The notes: a model not told the origin generated them from the letters alone. Counted from the stretch's first letter, positions 30,416 to 39,332 are shown. The stretch: 64,000 nucleotides of DNA from JBEKOF01 sp049513975 (GCA_049513975.1 JBEKVM010000003.1:1-64000), one strand, 5' to 3'. Numbers and translations are program-made.

Positions 30416-32809
30416 ATGACTTACACGACGCTGACTTATAACGGGACGGAGAAATGCCTGGCGGATTGGGGGGTGGCGCGGTGGCGGCGGGAATGTTTTA
30501 ACCAGGCCAGCGATTCGTTCGGGTTTGATCTTCTCGCACAAGCCGATGCCGCCGAGATTTTCGCTTTTGGCGCGATGGTCAAGATTTCCACGGGGAGGAC
30601 GCCCGGGCCAGGCGTCCCTACCTCGGCGGCAGGGTTGCCGGTTTCGGGCTGCACTTCGTGGACGGGGGGGAAGACTTGGTTTGTGGGATGGCGGGCGCAG
30701 AATGTGCGGACGGGGACGGCGGAGATGGAGGGGTTCAAGTATAAGCTGGCGGGGCCGTGGGACTTTTTCTTCGAGCGGCTGGTTTTTCAGAAGCTGTGGC
30801 TGACGTGGAACGGGGTCAAACAAATCGCGGACTGGCGCTCGCAGGTGGTGCTGGGGATGAGCGTGAACGCGCTGACGGGGGCTGGGGACACGGTGACGGG
30901 GAGCACGACGACGAACCTGATGAGCATCAGTCAACAATTAAAGGAGATTACATCGTATGTCATTGCGCAAAGCGCCTACGAGCAAACGGTCAACGGGCTG
31001 GGCTGGCCCGCGGGCGGGCAGATGCAGTTTGACAACCTCACGACGGACGCGAACGGCAATTACCATTTATTGCCGGCGCCTGGCGCAAATTGCAGAATCC
31101 CGGATTTTGTGCCGGGGTACGCGGGGGCAAGCGGAGACACGCCGGTCAGCACGTCGGGCCTTATGCTGCGCGCTCCTCTGGATGCGGTGAACGACATGAC
31201 GTGCGCGGAGTGTTTTAGAAGGATGCTGCGCTGGATCGGGGCGGTGGGCTCGCCGGTGGTGTGGTTTGATTACACGACGACGCCGCCGACGCTGAAGGTG
31301 AGCACGCGGGACCAGTTGCCGGCGGTGACGCTGGCGTTGCCGGAAGCGGACGGAGCGGGCGGATCGGTCGAATCGGTCAGGATTCAAAGGAGGGATGATC
31401 TCGTGCCGTCTGCGATTGCCTTTAAATATCGCCTCAGCGGGCAGATTAATGGGACGCCCTATTCGATCATCGAGAACGACATCGCGGCGACGGTGGACGG
31501 GGCGCCGGCGGAGGGGATCGGGATGTTCGGGCTGCTGACGAATTTGGGCGGGGGGGCGATTTCCGCGGAGGCGCAGGCGCAGTTGCCGTTGCAGGCGCGG
31601 CGTTTTGCGGCGCAAATTGCGACGTTCGATTTCGAGGGTTTTTCCAGCGACACGGCCAGCGGGACGATTGCGACGGTGGGGCTGAACCTGGCGGATCCGG
31701 CGGGCGGGGGAGGGTCCACGGGGTTTTGGACGGCGCTGTTTCCGCAACTGGCGGCGGTGAGCAATCTGGCCTTTTACCAGGATCCCAGCGGGGCGGTGGC
31801 GCCGACGGTGCAGGATGGGAGCGGGGCGGCGATCAACACGACGAATTTTTCGAACATGCTGGTGGACGGGAACGTGGCGCCGTGGATGTATGTCAACAAT
31901 ACGCCGAGCAGCAACACGCCGGGAGCGTGCGTGCCGGCGACGATCACGGCTTACTTTTCCTACACGGACAACGCCAGCCCGGCGGCGGATACGAGCGTCA
32001 ATCCGGGCACGGTGCAATGTCATCCGCTGACGATCAAGGTGAAGCTGACGAATCTGAGCAGCGGGACCTATCAATCGCGCCAGCAAGTCAACCCCGGGGA
32101 GCCGGTGCCCTACGGGCTGGCGGGATATGTTTACGGGATCGAGGCGATCCGGCAATACCAGGGAAGATTCACGGTGGTGGAGGAGGAGATCAGCGATGTG
32201 TGCGGGATGGGGCACGGATTGAATTTGAGCGGGGGCCTGGCGGAATGGGGGACGATGAACGCCTGCGTGCAGCAGGTGAATTATGATGAGGCGGGGAGGA
32301 CGGAAATTATTTTTGGTCCGGCGCAGCATTTGGGGAACGCGGACCTGGTGGAGCGGCTGCGGGTGAACCGGGGTCCGCGCTGGTATAACCTGATCGGGAA
32401 CGATTTGTTGAACGCCAATGTGACCTCGGGTCCGACCGCGCTGGGGAAGAATACGCCGGTATCGTCTCCGAGTCCGGGGAACAAGGTATGCAGCGAGACG
32501 CTGCATCCGCAGAGTCTGAAAGACTTGCAAAGCCATTTGTCGGGCTACACGCAGTTATTGCCGGGTGTGTATACCTGGAGCAAAGGCAATGGCCGGAGCG
32601 GATTGAGCCTGGTGGACGCGGGGCCGGGGCTGGCGCTGGCGGGGGGAAGCGGCGGGACGCTGGACGCGCAGTATGTGCTGATGTCGGTGGCGCAACTGGT
32701 TTCGGTGGTGGCGGGCCAGCCGGTGAAATTCTTTGAACTGAACACGTGCGAGGACGGGGACGCGACGTATTACCGGACGTTTCTTTGCACGGATAAATAT
32801 CATCATTGA
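30416..32809 (+). CDS. Large phage tail (hub/baseplate-like) protein
   Basis: A 797-residue protein. The N-terminus (TYTTLTYNGTEKCLADWGVA, FDLLAQADAAEIFAFGAMVK) resembles tail-hub proteins that measure deviations from a ring surface. The middle holds KGVTPPAVTLALPEADG-like strands, a PFKYRLSGQINGTPYSIIEN segment and Asn/Thr-rich regions. The C-terminus has HPQSLKDLQSHLSGYTQLLP and ALAGGSGGTLDAQYVLMSVA. A REP-type element (30594-30636) is inserted in frame after VKISTG and gives a Gly/Pro-rich loop. It is the largest intact tail gene and the likely hub; the assignment is by size, position and composition only. Confidence 0.6.
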   Translation: MTYTTLTYNGTEKCLADWGVARWRRECFNQASDSFGFDLLAQADAAEIFAFGAMVKISTGRTPGPGVPTSAAGLPVSGCTSWTGGKTWFVGWRAQNVRTGTAEMEGFKYKLAGPWDFFFERLVFQKLWLTWNGVKQIADWRSQVVLGMSVNALTGAGDTVTGSTTTNLMSISQQLKEITSYVIAQSAYEQTVNGLGWPAGGQMQFDNLTTDANGNYHLLPAPGANCRIPDFVPGYAGASGDTPVSTSGLMLRAPLDAVNDMTCAECFRRMLRWIGAVGSPVVWFDYTTTPPTLKVSTRDQLPAVTLALPEADGAGGSVESVRIQRRDDLVPSAIAFKYRLSGQINGTPYSIIENDIAATVDGAPAEGIGMFGLLTNLGGGAISAEAQAQLPLQARRFAAQIATFDFEGFSSDTASGTIATVGLNLADPAGGGGSTGFWTALFPQLAAVSNLAFYQDPSGAVAPTVQDGSGAAINTTNFSNMLVDGNVAPWMYVNNTPSSNTPGACVPATITAYFSYTDNASPAADTSVNPGTVQCHPLTIKVKLTNLSSGTYQSRQQVNPGEPVPYGLAGYVYGIEAIRQYQGRFTVVEEEISDVCGMGHGLNLSGGLAEWGTMNACVQQVNYDEAGRTEIIFGPAQHLGNADLVERLRVNRGPRWYNLIGNDLLNANVTSGPTALGKNTPVSSPSPGNKVCSETLHPQSLKDLQSHLSGYTQLLPGVYTWSKGNGRSGLSLVDAGPGLALAGGSGGTLDAQYVLMSVAQLVSVVAGQPVKFFELNTCEDGDATYYRTFLCTDKYHH

Positions 32810-32861
32810 TCGGACGGATTGGACGGATTGGACGGATCGGACAGATTAGCGAGAATGAACC

Positions 32862-34349
32862 ATGGCTAACCGAGTGGCAACGTGTCCGAGGGCGAAGCAG
32901 ATCGTCGGGACCAAGCAGTGGATCGGCTGGGCGGGTTTTTTCTCGTTTCCGGGATTCAAGGGGAACTGGGTTTACCCGGTGACTTACGCCGGGGGCGTGC
33001 CGACGAACAGCGGGCCGGGAAGCTGGACGTTCAGCGCGGCGGGAGGGGCGATGACGGGGAGCGCGGCGGATTTCAATGCGGGGGATTTGGTGTTGCGGGA
33101 ATTTGAGGCGGTGGGGCCGCTGACGGATTATTTGACGGGGCTTTCCCAGAGTTACCCGAAATACTGGCAGGTGTATATATGCACGGCGGCGATCACGGGA
33201 AGCACCACCGATCCGGCGCTGGATGCGGCGCATTTCACGCCGTGGGATTACCAGGTGTTCACGGTGAGCGGCGGGACGCTGCATGGGGATGCGGGGAATG
33301 CGGCGGGCGGTCCGAGCGGGTGGCCTGCGCAGGCCGGCAGCATTGGCGGGAGCGGACGGGCGCTCTTTACGGAGACGACGACGAGCAGTAATTTAGAATT
33401 GACAATGACAACGGAGCTTGCGAATTTTCCATTGATGCCGGCGACGATCAGCGGGCTGACGGCGGCGCTGGGGACGACGAATGACAGCGCGCCGGCCTGG
33501 GTCAATCCGACGGTGCCGGAGGCGGCGGCGGCGGGGACCTTCGTCTATGATTGGACCTTCGCGAATAATTACGACGGGACGGCGGCGACTTACACGCCTC
33601 CGGGAACGGGGCCGAGCGCGGAACAGGGGCCGCTGGTGTTTCCGGGGCTGCCGTATCAACGCGGGGTGGGTTTCTGGCCGGTGCTTCCCGGGGACGGGTC
33701 AATCGCGAGTGTGTTTGCCATCAATCCTTCGCCGCCGGCGGTGTATTTGCCGGGGCTGGTGAGTTGGACCTACGGCGCGAGTTCATTGCAGTTCGAGTTC
33801 GCGGCCTGGAGCTGGAGCGAGAGCGTGGAATACAGTTTTGCGCTGGGCCATTTTGGGGCGCTGGCGACGGCGCCGGGGACGATCACGCAGACGATCACGC
33901 TGGGGACGGCTTACAGTTTAAGCGAGGTGGCCGCGCAGGCGGCCGCCTTGATGGGCGCCACCCCGTTTGACTCGATAGCCTGGGGCACCAGTTGGACCAA
34001 CACCTACAGCCCGGCCGGCGCGGTCGTCTCGACGCAGAATTTTGCGAGCACGGTGGCGAATGTGATCACGGCGTCATGCCAGATAGGGACGCCGGTGCAA
34101 ATTCTGTATGGAGGGAGCGTGGCGGGGCAGGGGGCGGCGGTGAACGGGCTGTTCACGTCGGGGGTGAGTTGGTGTTATTGCAGCAAAGCTCTTGTGGACG
34201 TGTGCGGGAATTATTGCCAGCGGACCTACAACTGCCCGACGGTGACGTGTGTCTCGGGAAATGTGGACGGGTATGACCCGGTGGAGATTGACCCGCCGGG
34301 AACGCCGGGGGAGAGCGCGGCAATTTATGCGGGGTGCCAATGCACCTGA
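32862..34349 (+). CDS. Phage-derived structural protein with Cys-rich C-terminus
   Basis: A 495-residue protein without a signal peptide. The N-terminus is KQIVGTKQWIGWAGFFSFPG; the middle is Gly/Ala/Thr/Ser-rich with a strongly beta pattern. The last 60 residues carry nine or more cysteines (SWCYCSKALVDVCGNYCQRT, TYNCPTVTCVSGN, YAGCQCT), suggesting disulphide-stabilised or metal-binding tips. Cys-rich ends like this are uncommon on phage baseplate proteins. A GGACGGATT 9-mer array (32809-32845) lies just upstream. The function is unknown. Confidence 0.55.
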   Translation: MANRVATCPRAKQIVGTKQWIGWAGFFSFPGFKGNWVYPVTYAGGVPTNSGPGSWTFSAAGGAMTGSAADFNAGDLVLREFEAVGPLTDYLTGLSQSYPKYWQVYICTAAITGSTTDPALDAAHFTPWDYQVFTVSGGTLHGDAGNAAGGPSGWPAQAGSIGGSGRALFTETTTSSNLELTMTTELANFPLMPATISGLTAALGTTNDSAPAWVNPTVPEAAAAGTFVYDWTFANNYDGTAATYTPPGTGPSAEQGPLVFPGLPYQRGVGFWPVLPGDGSIASVFAINPSPPAVYLPGLVSWTYGASSLQFEFAAWSWSESVEYSFALGHFGALATAPGTITQTITLGTAYSLSEVAAQAAALMGATPFDSIAWGTSWTNTYSPAGAVVSTQNFASTVANVITASCQIGTPVQILYGGSVAGQGAAVNGLFTSGVSWCYCSKALVDVCGNYCQRTYNCPTVTCVSGNVDGYDPVEIDPPGTPGESAAIYAGCQCT

Positions 34350-34398
34350 AGAAATGCAGAATGCAAAATGAAAAATGCAAAATGAAGAGCAGCCGGTC

Positions 34399-34608
34399 AT
34401 GATGCGCCTGAGCGTCGCGGAAATCCGATCGCGGGGACGGGTGAGAAGGGCCGGGTACGTGGAGGCGGTGCTGGCGGCGGGGCGGGCGGACGGGGACGGG
34501 GCGCATTGGCTGGTGCCGCTGGCGGCGTTGCGGGAGGTGTGGGCCCGATATGGGGCGGCGGGTTTGGACCTGGAGCACGGGGGCGGCTGCGGGGGCTGCG
34601 ACTCTTGA
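34399..34608 (+). CDS. Small Gly/Cys-tailed protein at the island's right end
   Basis: A 69-residue protein starting at tandem ATGs (34399/34402): MMRLSVAEIRSRGRVRRAGY, then HWLVPLAALREVWARYGAAG and a tail HGGGCGGCDS. The frame extends left into a GCAGAAT array, which is unlikely to be coding. It is the last gene of the plus-strand island. The CGGC tail and small size recall small phage structural or regulatory proteins, but there is no family match that I can name. Confidence 0.4.
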   Translation: MMRLSVAEIRSRGRVRRAGYVEAVLAAGRADGDGAHWLVPLAALREVWARYGAAGLDLEHGGGCGGCDS

Positions 34609-34706
34609 AACGGGGCGGGTTTTTTGCAGGCGCACAGTCAAACATAATGTTGACTTGCCTGGAACCGACCCCTTTGACGATGTTCCGGCGACTGGCAGGG
34701 AGGAGA

Positions 34707-34748
34707 TTAAGATTAAGATTAAGATTAGGATTAGGATCAGGATTGGGA
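34707..34748. repeat. GATTAAG array upstream of the ubiX-like gene
   Basis: Six to seven GATTAA/GATTAG/GATCAG hexamers in sense orientation, about 105 bases before the proposed TTG start of the flavin prenyltransferase gene. The rest of the spacer from 34609 holds a T6 run after a GC stretch (34616-34627) that could end island transcription. Confidence 0.85.
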
Positions 34749-34853
34749 ACGGAGACAGAGGGCGCCTCCTGAAGAAGTGAAATGCGGCGCGCGGGCGCGG
34801 GGGCGGCGCTGGCGGCTTGTGGAAAGGGGGCGGGGCTGGCAGGATGGGAGGGA

Positions 34854-35411
34854 TTGAAAATACTCGTCGCCATGACCGGGGCCAGCGGAGCGATTTACGC
34901 GCAGCGGCTGCTGGATAATCTGGACGCGAGCCGGCACGAAATCCACGTGGTGCAAAGCCATTACGCGCAGGTGGTGCTGGCGGAGGAGCTGCCGGGAGGG
35001 CTGCGGCTGGCGGCCGGGGTGAGAACGCACGGGCTGAAAAGCATGAACGCGCCGTTCGCCAGCGGGTCGAATCCGGTGGACGCGATGGTGGTGATTCCCT
35101 GCACGATGGGAACGGCGGGACGGATCGCGCACGGATTCAGCGAGGATGTGCTGCTGCGGGCGGCGGATGTGACGCTGAAGGAGAAGCGGAAGCTGATTTT
35201 GGTGCCGCGGGAAACGCCGCTGAGCCTGATTCACGTGAAGAATTTTGAGCTGCTGCTGCTGGCGGGGGCGGTGATCCTGCCGGCCAATCCGTCGTTTTAT
35301 CATCGTCCGGCCAGCGTTGAACAAGTAGTTGACAGCGTGGTGGGACGGGTGCTGGATCATCTGGGGGTGGCGCACCAACTGGTGCCGCGCTGGAAGGAGG
35401 AGGCGGAATGA
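34854..35411 (+). CDS. ubiX: Flavin prenyltransferase, UbiX/MqnM family
   Basis: Makes prenylated FMN from FMN and dimethylallyl phosphate, the cofactor for UbiD-type decarboxylases such as the late menaquinone enzyme MqnL. The start is the textbook UbiX N-terminus KILVAMTGASGAIYAQRLLD, followed by MVVIPCTMGTAGRIAHGFSE (flavin-binding CSMxTxAxIA-type motif), RKLILVPRETPLSLIHVKNF and the C-terminal PSFYHRPASVEQVVDSVVGR. The best start is TTG at 34854, with GGGAGG upstream; an in-frame ATG at 34782 would add 24 unrelated residues. It overlaps ubiA by ATGA. In this context it probably serves futalosine menaquinone synthesis. Confidence 0.9.
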   Translation: MKILVAMTGASGAIYAQRLLDNLDASRHEIHVVQSHYAQVVLAEELPGGLRLAAGVRTHGLKSMNAPFASGSNPVDAMVVIPCTMGTAGRIAHGFSEDVLLRAADVTLKEKRKLILVPRETPLSLIHVKNFELLLLAGAVILPANPSFYHRPASVEQVVDSVVGRVLDHLGVAHQLVPRWKEEAE

Positions 35412-36355
35412 GGCAGGGGCGAGGATGGAGGATGTTTCTTCCCAAGATACGCAAATGGGGGGGGTTCATAAAATTGTCGCACACGGTGTTTGCGCTGCCG
35501 TTTGCGCTGGCTGCGATGGCGGTGGCGGCGCGGGAGCACCGGGGGTGGCCGGGGTGGCGGACTTTTTTGCTGATTCTGGCGGCGATGGTTTGCGCGCGGA
35601 CGTGCGCGATGGCGTTCAACCGGATCGCGGACCGGGAGTTTGACGCGGCGAATCCGCGGACGGCGGGGCGGCATTTGCCGGCGGGGGAAATTTCGGCGGC
35701 GGGGGCGTGGGCGCTATGCTTGACAGGGGCGGCGGGGCTGGTGGGGTCAAGCTGGCTGCTCAACGATGTGTGCGCGGCGTTGTCGCCGGTGGCGCTGGTG
35801 ATCGTGTGTTTCTATTCCTTGACGAAACGGTTCACGGATTTCAGCCATGTGTTTCTGGGGTTGGCGCTGGGGCTGGGGCCGATCGGGGCGTGGCTGGCGG
35901 TGAAGGGGAGTTTTCATTTTTTCCCGGACGGAGGGAGGACGCTGGAGAACAGCGCGATCCTGCCGCTGCTGCTGGCGGTGGGGGTGGTGTTCTGGCTGGT
36001 GGGGTTCGACATTATTTACGCGCTGCAGGATTATGAGTTTGACCGGGCGCACGGGTTGCATTCGCTGGTGGTGCGATGGGGCGCGGCCAACGCGCTGGCG
36101 GCGGCGTTTTTGTCGCATATGATCATGTGGCTGGTGTTGATGGTGTTCGGCTTGCTGGCGCGATTCCGGCTGGCGTATTATGTGGGGCTGGTATTTATTC
36201 TGGGCTGTCTGTTGATGGAGCACTGGCTGGCGCGGCGGCGGAGCTTGAACTGGATTGAGCAGGCGTTTTTCCGGCTGAACGCGGTGATCAGCGTGGTATT
36301 TGTGGTTGTGACGCTGACGGAAATCGTGTTTCCCTTCATGCGGTATAGAAGGTGA
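35408..36355 (+). CDS. mqnP: UbiA-family prenyltransferase (MqnP-like)
   Basis: Membrane enzyme that attaches a polyprenyl chain to an aromatic ring. Both Mg/diphosphate-binding motifs are present: MAFNRIADREFDAANPRTAG and FDIIYALQDYEFDRAHGLHS. About eight membrane helices fit the 280-315-residue UbiA fold. A start at 35432 (MFLPKIRKWGGF) is equally plausible. Between ubiX and the mqn genes it is the expected MqnP, prenylating 1,4-dihydroxy-6-naphthoate in the futalosine route rather than making ubiquinone. It overlaps ubiX by ATGA. Confidence 0.87.
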   Translation: MRQGRGWRMFLPKIRKWGGFIKLSHTVFALPFALAAMAVAAREHRGWPGWRTFLLILAAMVCARTCAMAFNRIADREFDAANPRTAGRHLPAGEISAAGAWALCLTGAAGLVGSSWLLNDVCAALSPVALVIVCFYSLTKRFTDFSHVFLGLALGLGPIGAWLAVKGSFHFFPDGGRTLENSAILPLLLAVGVVFWLVGFDIIYALQDYEFDRAHGLHSLVVRWGAANALAAAFLSHMIMWLVLMVFGLLARFRLAYYVGLVFILGCLLMEHWLARRRSLNWIEQAFFRLNAVISVVFVVVTLTEIVFPFMRYRR

Positions 36356-36384
36356 GCCGACGGAGGAAGGGAGTGATGGCGTGA

Positions 36385-36514
36385 TGGGATTGAGATTAGG
36401 ATTAAGATTAAGATTAAGATTAAGATTAAGATTAGGATTGAGATTAGGATTGAGATTAGGATTGAGATTAGGATTGAGATTAGGATTGAGATTAGGATCA
36501 GGAGTAAGATTGAG
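36385..36514. repeat. Long GATTAAG/GATTGAGATTAGG array upstream of mqnE
   Basis: About 130 bases made almost only of GATTAA, GATTAG, GATTGA and GATCAG hexamers, with a 12-bp higher-order unit (gattgagattag) in the right half. It ends three bases before the GTG start of mqnE and is in sense orientation. It is the longest array of this family in the window. Confidence 0.92.
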
Positions 36515-36517
36515 ACG

Positions 36518-37687
36518 GTGAACTTTTTTTTGCAACAAAGCGGGCTGCGCGACATTTATGAGAAAGTGGCGGCGGGGGGGCGCATCACGGAGGAGGAGGC
36601 GCTGCGGCTTTTTGAGAGCCGGGACCTGAACGCGGTGGGGGCGATCGCGGATTTGGCGCGGGCGCGCAAGAACGGGAACCGGGCGAGTTACATCGTCAAT
36701 TGCTACATCAATTATTCCAATTACTGCATTTTGAGCTGCGCGTTTTGCGCGTTTGCGCGGAAGAAACGGGACGCGGACGGGTTTGAGTTGACGAGGGAGG
36801 AGATGGTGGAGAAGGCGCGGGCGGCGCTGCAGGCCGGGGTGACGGAGTTGCATATCGTGGGGGGGCTGCATCCGTCGCTGCCGTTCGGCTATTACACGGA
36901 GATGCTGCGGGCGCTGCGGGCGGTGGACGGGCGGCTGGAGTTGAAATGTTTCACGGCGATTGAGATTTTGCACCTGGCGTGGCTGGCGAAAAAAACGGTG
37001 CGGGAGACGCTGCTGGAGTTGAAGGAGGCGGGGCTGGGATCGCTGACGGGAGGCGGGGCGGAGATTTTCCGCAAGGAGGTGCGGTCGGAAATCGCGCGGG
37101 GGAAGGAGTCGGCGGAGGAATATCTGGACGTTCACCGGATCTGGCACGGGCTGGGCGGGCGGAGCACCTGCACGATGCTGTACGGGCATGTGGAGTCGCC
37201 GGCGGACCGGGTGGATCATTTGCGTCATCTGCGGGGATTGCAGGATGAGACGGGCGGGTTCACGGGGTTTGTGCCGCTGCCCTACCAGCCTGACAACAAC
37301 AGGATGGCGGTGAAAACAGCGCCGACGGGGCTGGACGCCTTGCGCACAATCGCGGTGAGCCGGATTTACCTGGATAATTTCGATCACATCACGGCGTATT
37401 GGGTGGGGATGGGATTGAAGCTGGCGCAGGTGGCGCTGAGTTACGGGGCGGATGATTTGCACGGGACGATTTTGGAGGAGAATATTTTTCACATGGCGGG
37501 GGCGCGCACGCCGCAATTGCAAACGGAAATGCAAATGGTGAAGGCGATCCGGGAAACGGGACGCACGCCGGTGCAGCGGAATACTTTTTACGAGGCGATC
37601 AAGGTGTGGGAGGCGGGGCCGGAGGGGGAGGGTGCGACGGAGAGCGGGGCGTCCACCATTGTGCAGGAGAATCTGGCCTCGGCGTGA
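36518..37687 (+). CDS. mqnE: Aminofutalosine synthase (radical SAM)
   Basis: Joins chorismate-derived 3-[(1-carboxyvinyl)oxy]benzoate to the adenosyl part of S-adenosylmethionine, the second step of the futalosine menaquinone pathway. The radical-SAM cluster motif is NYCILSCAFCAFARKK (Cys-x3-Cys-x2-Cys). Conserved segments include ELHIVGGLHPSLPFGYY, AGLGSLTGGGAEIF, MLYGHVESPADR, FVPLPYQPDNN and GADDLHGTILEENIFHMAGA. It has 389 residues, normal for MqnE. It starts with GTG directly after the repeat array, so translation initiation may depend on that array. mqnA follows 6 bases later. Confidence 0.93.
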   Translation: MNFFLQQSGLRDIYEKVAAGGRITEEEALRLFESRDLNAVGAIADLARARKNGNRASYIVNCYINYSNYCILSCAFCAFARKKRDADGFELTREEMVEKARAALQAGVTELHIVGGLHPSLPFGYYTEMLRALRAVDGRLELKCFTAIEILHLAWLAKKTVRETLLELKEAGLGSLTGGGAEIFRKEVRSEIARGKESAEEYLDVHRIWHGLGGRSTCTMLYGHVESPADRVDHLRHLRGLQDETGGFTGFVPLPYQPDNNRMAVKTAPTGLDALRTIAVSRIYLDNFDHITAYWVGMGLKLAQVALSYGADDLHGTILEENIFHMAGARTPQLQTEMQMVKAIRETGRTPVQRNTFYEAIKVWEAGPEGEGATESGASTIVQENLASA

Positions 37688-37693
37688 GGAATT

Positions 37694-38734
37694 ATGAAGG
37701 ACGAAAAGGACCCAAAGGACGAAAAGGACGAAGGCACGGGCAAACCGTCGCTACGGGGTTCGCCCATGAACGACGGGAGGGGAGGGTCGAAACCTCCTCA
37801 CCCCGCCCCTCTCCTCCACAAGGGTGTGGAGGAGAGGGGGAAGACGCAGCGGGTTTCCCTCCATGAACCAGACGCGCCGCAGTTGGCGCGGGAGGAAACG
37901 GCGGAGGAACTGGCGCACCGCTTTGCGCGCGAAACGCGGCCGGGTTTGCTGGAACGGGAAACGGCCCTGGAGGATTCGCTGGCGCCGTTCCGGGTTGGCT
38001 CGGTGCCGTATCTGAACACGGCGCCGCTGACGCGGGGGCTGGAGGAGCAGATTGTTTTCGCGCCGCCGGCGGAACTGGCGCGGCGGTTGCGGCGGGATGA
38101 GCTGGACGCGGCGCTGGTGAGCGTGACGGAGGCGTTGTTCCACGACCGCTACGATATACTTGACGGGATCGCGGTGGCGTCGCTGGGGGAGGTGCAAAGC
38201 GTTTTTCTGGCGCACCGCGGGCCGCTGGAGGAGGCGCGGGAGATTTATTGCGACGGCGCATCGCTGGCCAGCCTGAACCTGCTGAAAGTGCTTTTGGCGG
38301 AACGGGGCTTGAAGCCGGAACTCAAGCCGCTGCCGGACTACGAGAGCGCGGCGGGGCTGGAGGCTGTTTTTATGATTGGCGACCGGGCGATTGAATTTGC
38401 GCGCGCGGGGCACGGGCATGAGATTCTGGATTTGGGGACGGCGTGGTATGAAATGACGGGGCTGCCGTTTGTCTATGCGGTGTGGGCGCTGCGGCGGATT
38501 CCGAACGCGGCGCTGCGGCGGCGGTTGCGCGAGGCGAAGGCCTTCGGGATGGACACGCTGGATTACATCATATCGAGCCGGACGGAATTTGATTACAATT
38601 TTCGGAAGGATTATCTGGGGTGGCACATTCATTATCATTTGGGGTCGGATGAACGGCGGGGGATCGGGAAGTTCATGGAGCTGCTGCGCAAGCACGGGCT
38701 GGGGCCGGTTTACGAGCCGCGGTATGTGGTTTGA
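37694..38734 (+). CDS. mqnA: Chorismate dehydratase, with repeat-derived N-terminal extension
   Basis: Converts chorismate to 3-[(1-carboxyvinyl)oxy]benzoate, the first step of the futalosine pathway. The core begins at about residue 95 (FRVGSVPYLNTAPLTRGLEE) and includes LARRLRRDELDAALVSVTEA, the ligand strand IYCDGASLASLNLLKVLLAE and FNFRKDYLGWHIHYHLG-type C-terminal segments. The first 95 residues are unusual: KDEKDPKDEKDE from 9-mer repeats, a palindrome-encoded segment (PPHPAPLLHKGVEERG) and a charged helix. The ATG at 37694 has GAGG upstream; an in-frame TTG at 37946 would give a normal-size enzyme. The true start is therefore uncertain, the enzyme assignment is not. Confidence 0.88.
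   Translation: MKDEKDPKDEKDEGTGKPSLRGSPMNDGRGGSKPPHPAPLLHKGVEERGKTQRVSLHEPDAPQLAREETAEELAHRFARETRPGLLERETALEDSLAPFRVGSVPYLNTAPLTRGLEEQIVFAPPAELARRLRRDELDAALVSVTEALFHDRYDILDGIAVASLGEVQSVFLAHRGPLEEAREIYCDGASLASLNLLKVLLAERGLKPELKPLPDYESAAGLEAVFMIGDRAIEFARAGHGHEILDLGTAWYEMTGLPFVYAVWALRRIPNAALRRRLREAKAFGMDTLDYIISSRTEFDYNFRKDYLGWHIHYHLGSDERRGIGKFMELLRKHGLGPVYEPRYVV
37804..37838. repeat. Perfect hairpin CCCCTCTCCTCCACA / TGTGGAGGAGAGGGG
   Basis: A perfect 15-base inverted repeat with a short loop inside the 5' part of mqnA as called. If translation starts at 37694 it encodes PAPLLHKGVEERG. It could also be an untranslated leader hairpin if the enzyme starts at 37946. CCCTCTCC-type palindromes also occur at 12219-12240. 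Confidence 0.85.
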
Positions 38735-38924
38735 AAAGGATGCAAGGGATATTTAAGGAATGGCCCGCTACCGGTTCTGCTCGTTTTACTTTGCTGCTGG
38801 CTGATTATGGACAACGCTCAATTTTCGCCGCGAACCGGCCATATTGACCGCATGACGGATTCGATCAAAAGATCGGTTTGGATAAGTGGACCGGTTGTCG
38901 CATAAAGTATAGACCACATTACGT

Positions 38925-39332
38925 ATGCTCTGCGATAAATGCCAGCAACGCGAAGCGACCTGCTATGTTTTTAGTTTTACGTTCCCTGCTGGTGAAGCTC
39001 CGGCGACGAGCAATCTATGCAGTGAGTGTTTTGAGGCTTCAAGTCCTGCCTCACACACACAAAAGGTGGTGGCCGCGTTGCGGGCTGGTTGTTGTTATTG
39101 CGGTGGTGAGCCAGTCAACACTGGGCCCGACCTGTCTGCGGCGCTCAGTGGGAAACATAAGACGGCCGGCCTATGCGGACCTTGTAGCCACGAGTTTTAC
39201 CGACTCGTAGCGCTCAAATTGCCGGGCTTGCAATCGGGTTGGATCGATCAGGAGCAGAATACCATCACAGTGGTTTACGCAGAGATCCACGAACACATGA
39301 AGAAATGGGTCGCAGAAAGAGGAGCACACTGA
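38925..39332 (+). CDS. McsA-like zinc-ribbon protein
   Basis: A 135-residue protein with three Cys pairs: LCDKCQQREATCYVF at the start, SNLCSECFEAS, and GCCYCGGEP plus AGLCGPCSHEFYRL. The layout resembles the N-terminal zinc fingers of McsA, the activator of the McsB/ClpC protein-quality system, and of UvrBC-motif proteins. No UvrBC helix is seen, and no McsB or ClpC gene lies nearby, so the function is uncertain. Its composition is more AT-rich than neighbours. It opens the accessory stretch that carries the ~130-bp repeats. Confidence 0.65.
   Translation: MLCDKCQQREATCYVFSFTFPAGEAPATSNLCSECFEASSPASHTQKVVAALRAGCCYCGGEPVNTGPDLSAALSGKHKTAGLCGPCSHEFYRLVALKLPGLQSGWIDQEQNTITVVYAEIHEHMKKWVAERGAH

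Noticed and set aside
12011..34853. Prophage attachment sites or integrase
   Set aside because: No direct duplication, tRNA or recombinase gene could be found at either edge of the island.
36385..36514. CRISPR-like array
   Set aside because: Units are 6-12 bp without spacers; there are no 25-40-bp repeats with unique spacers and no cas genes.
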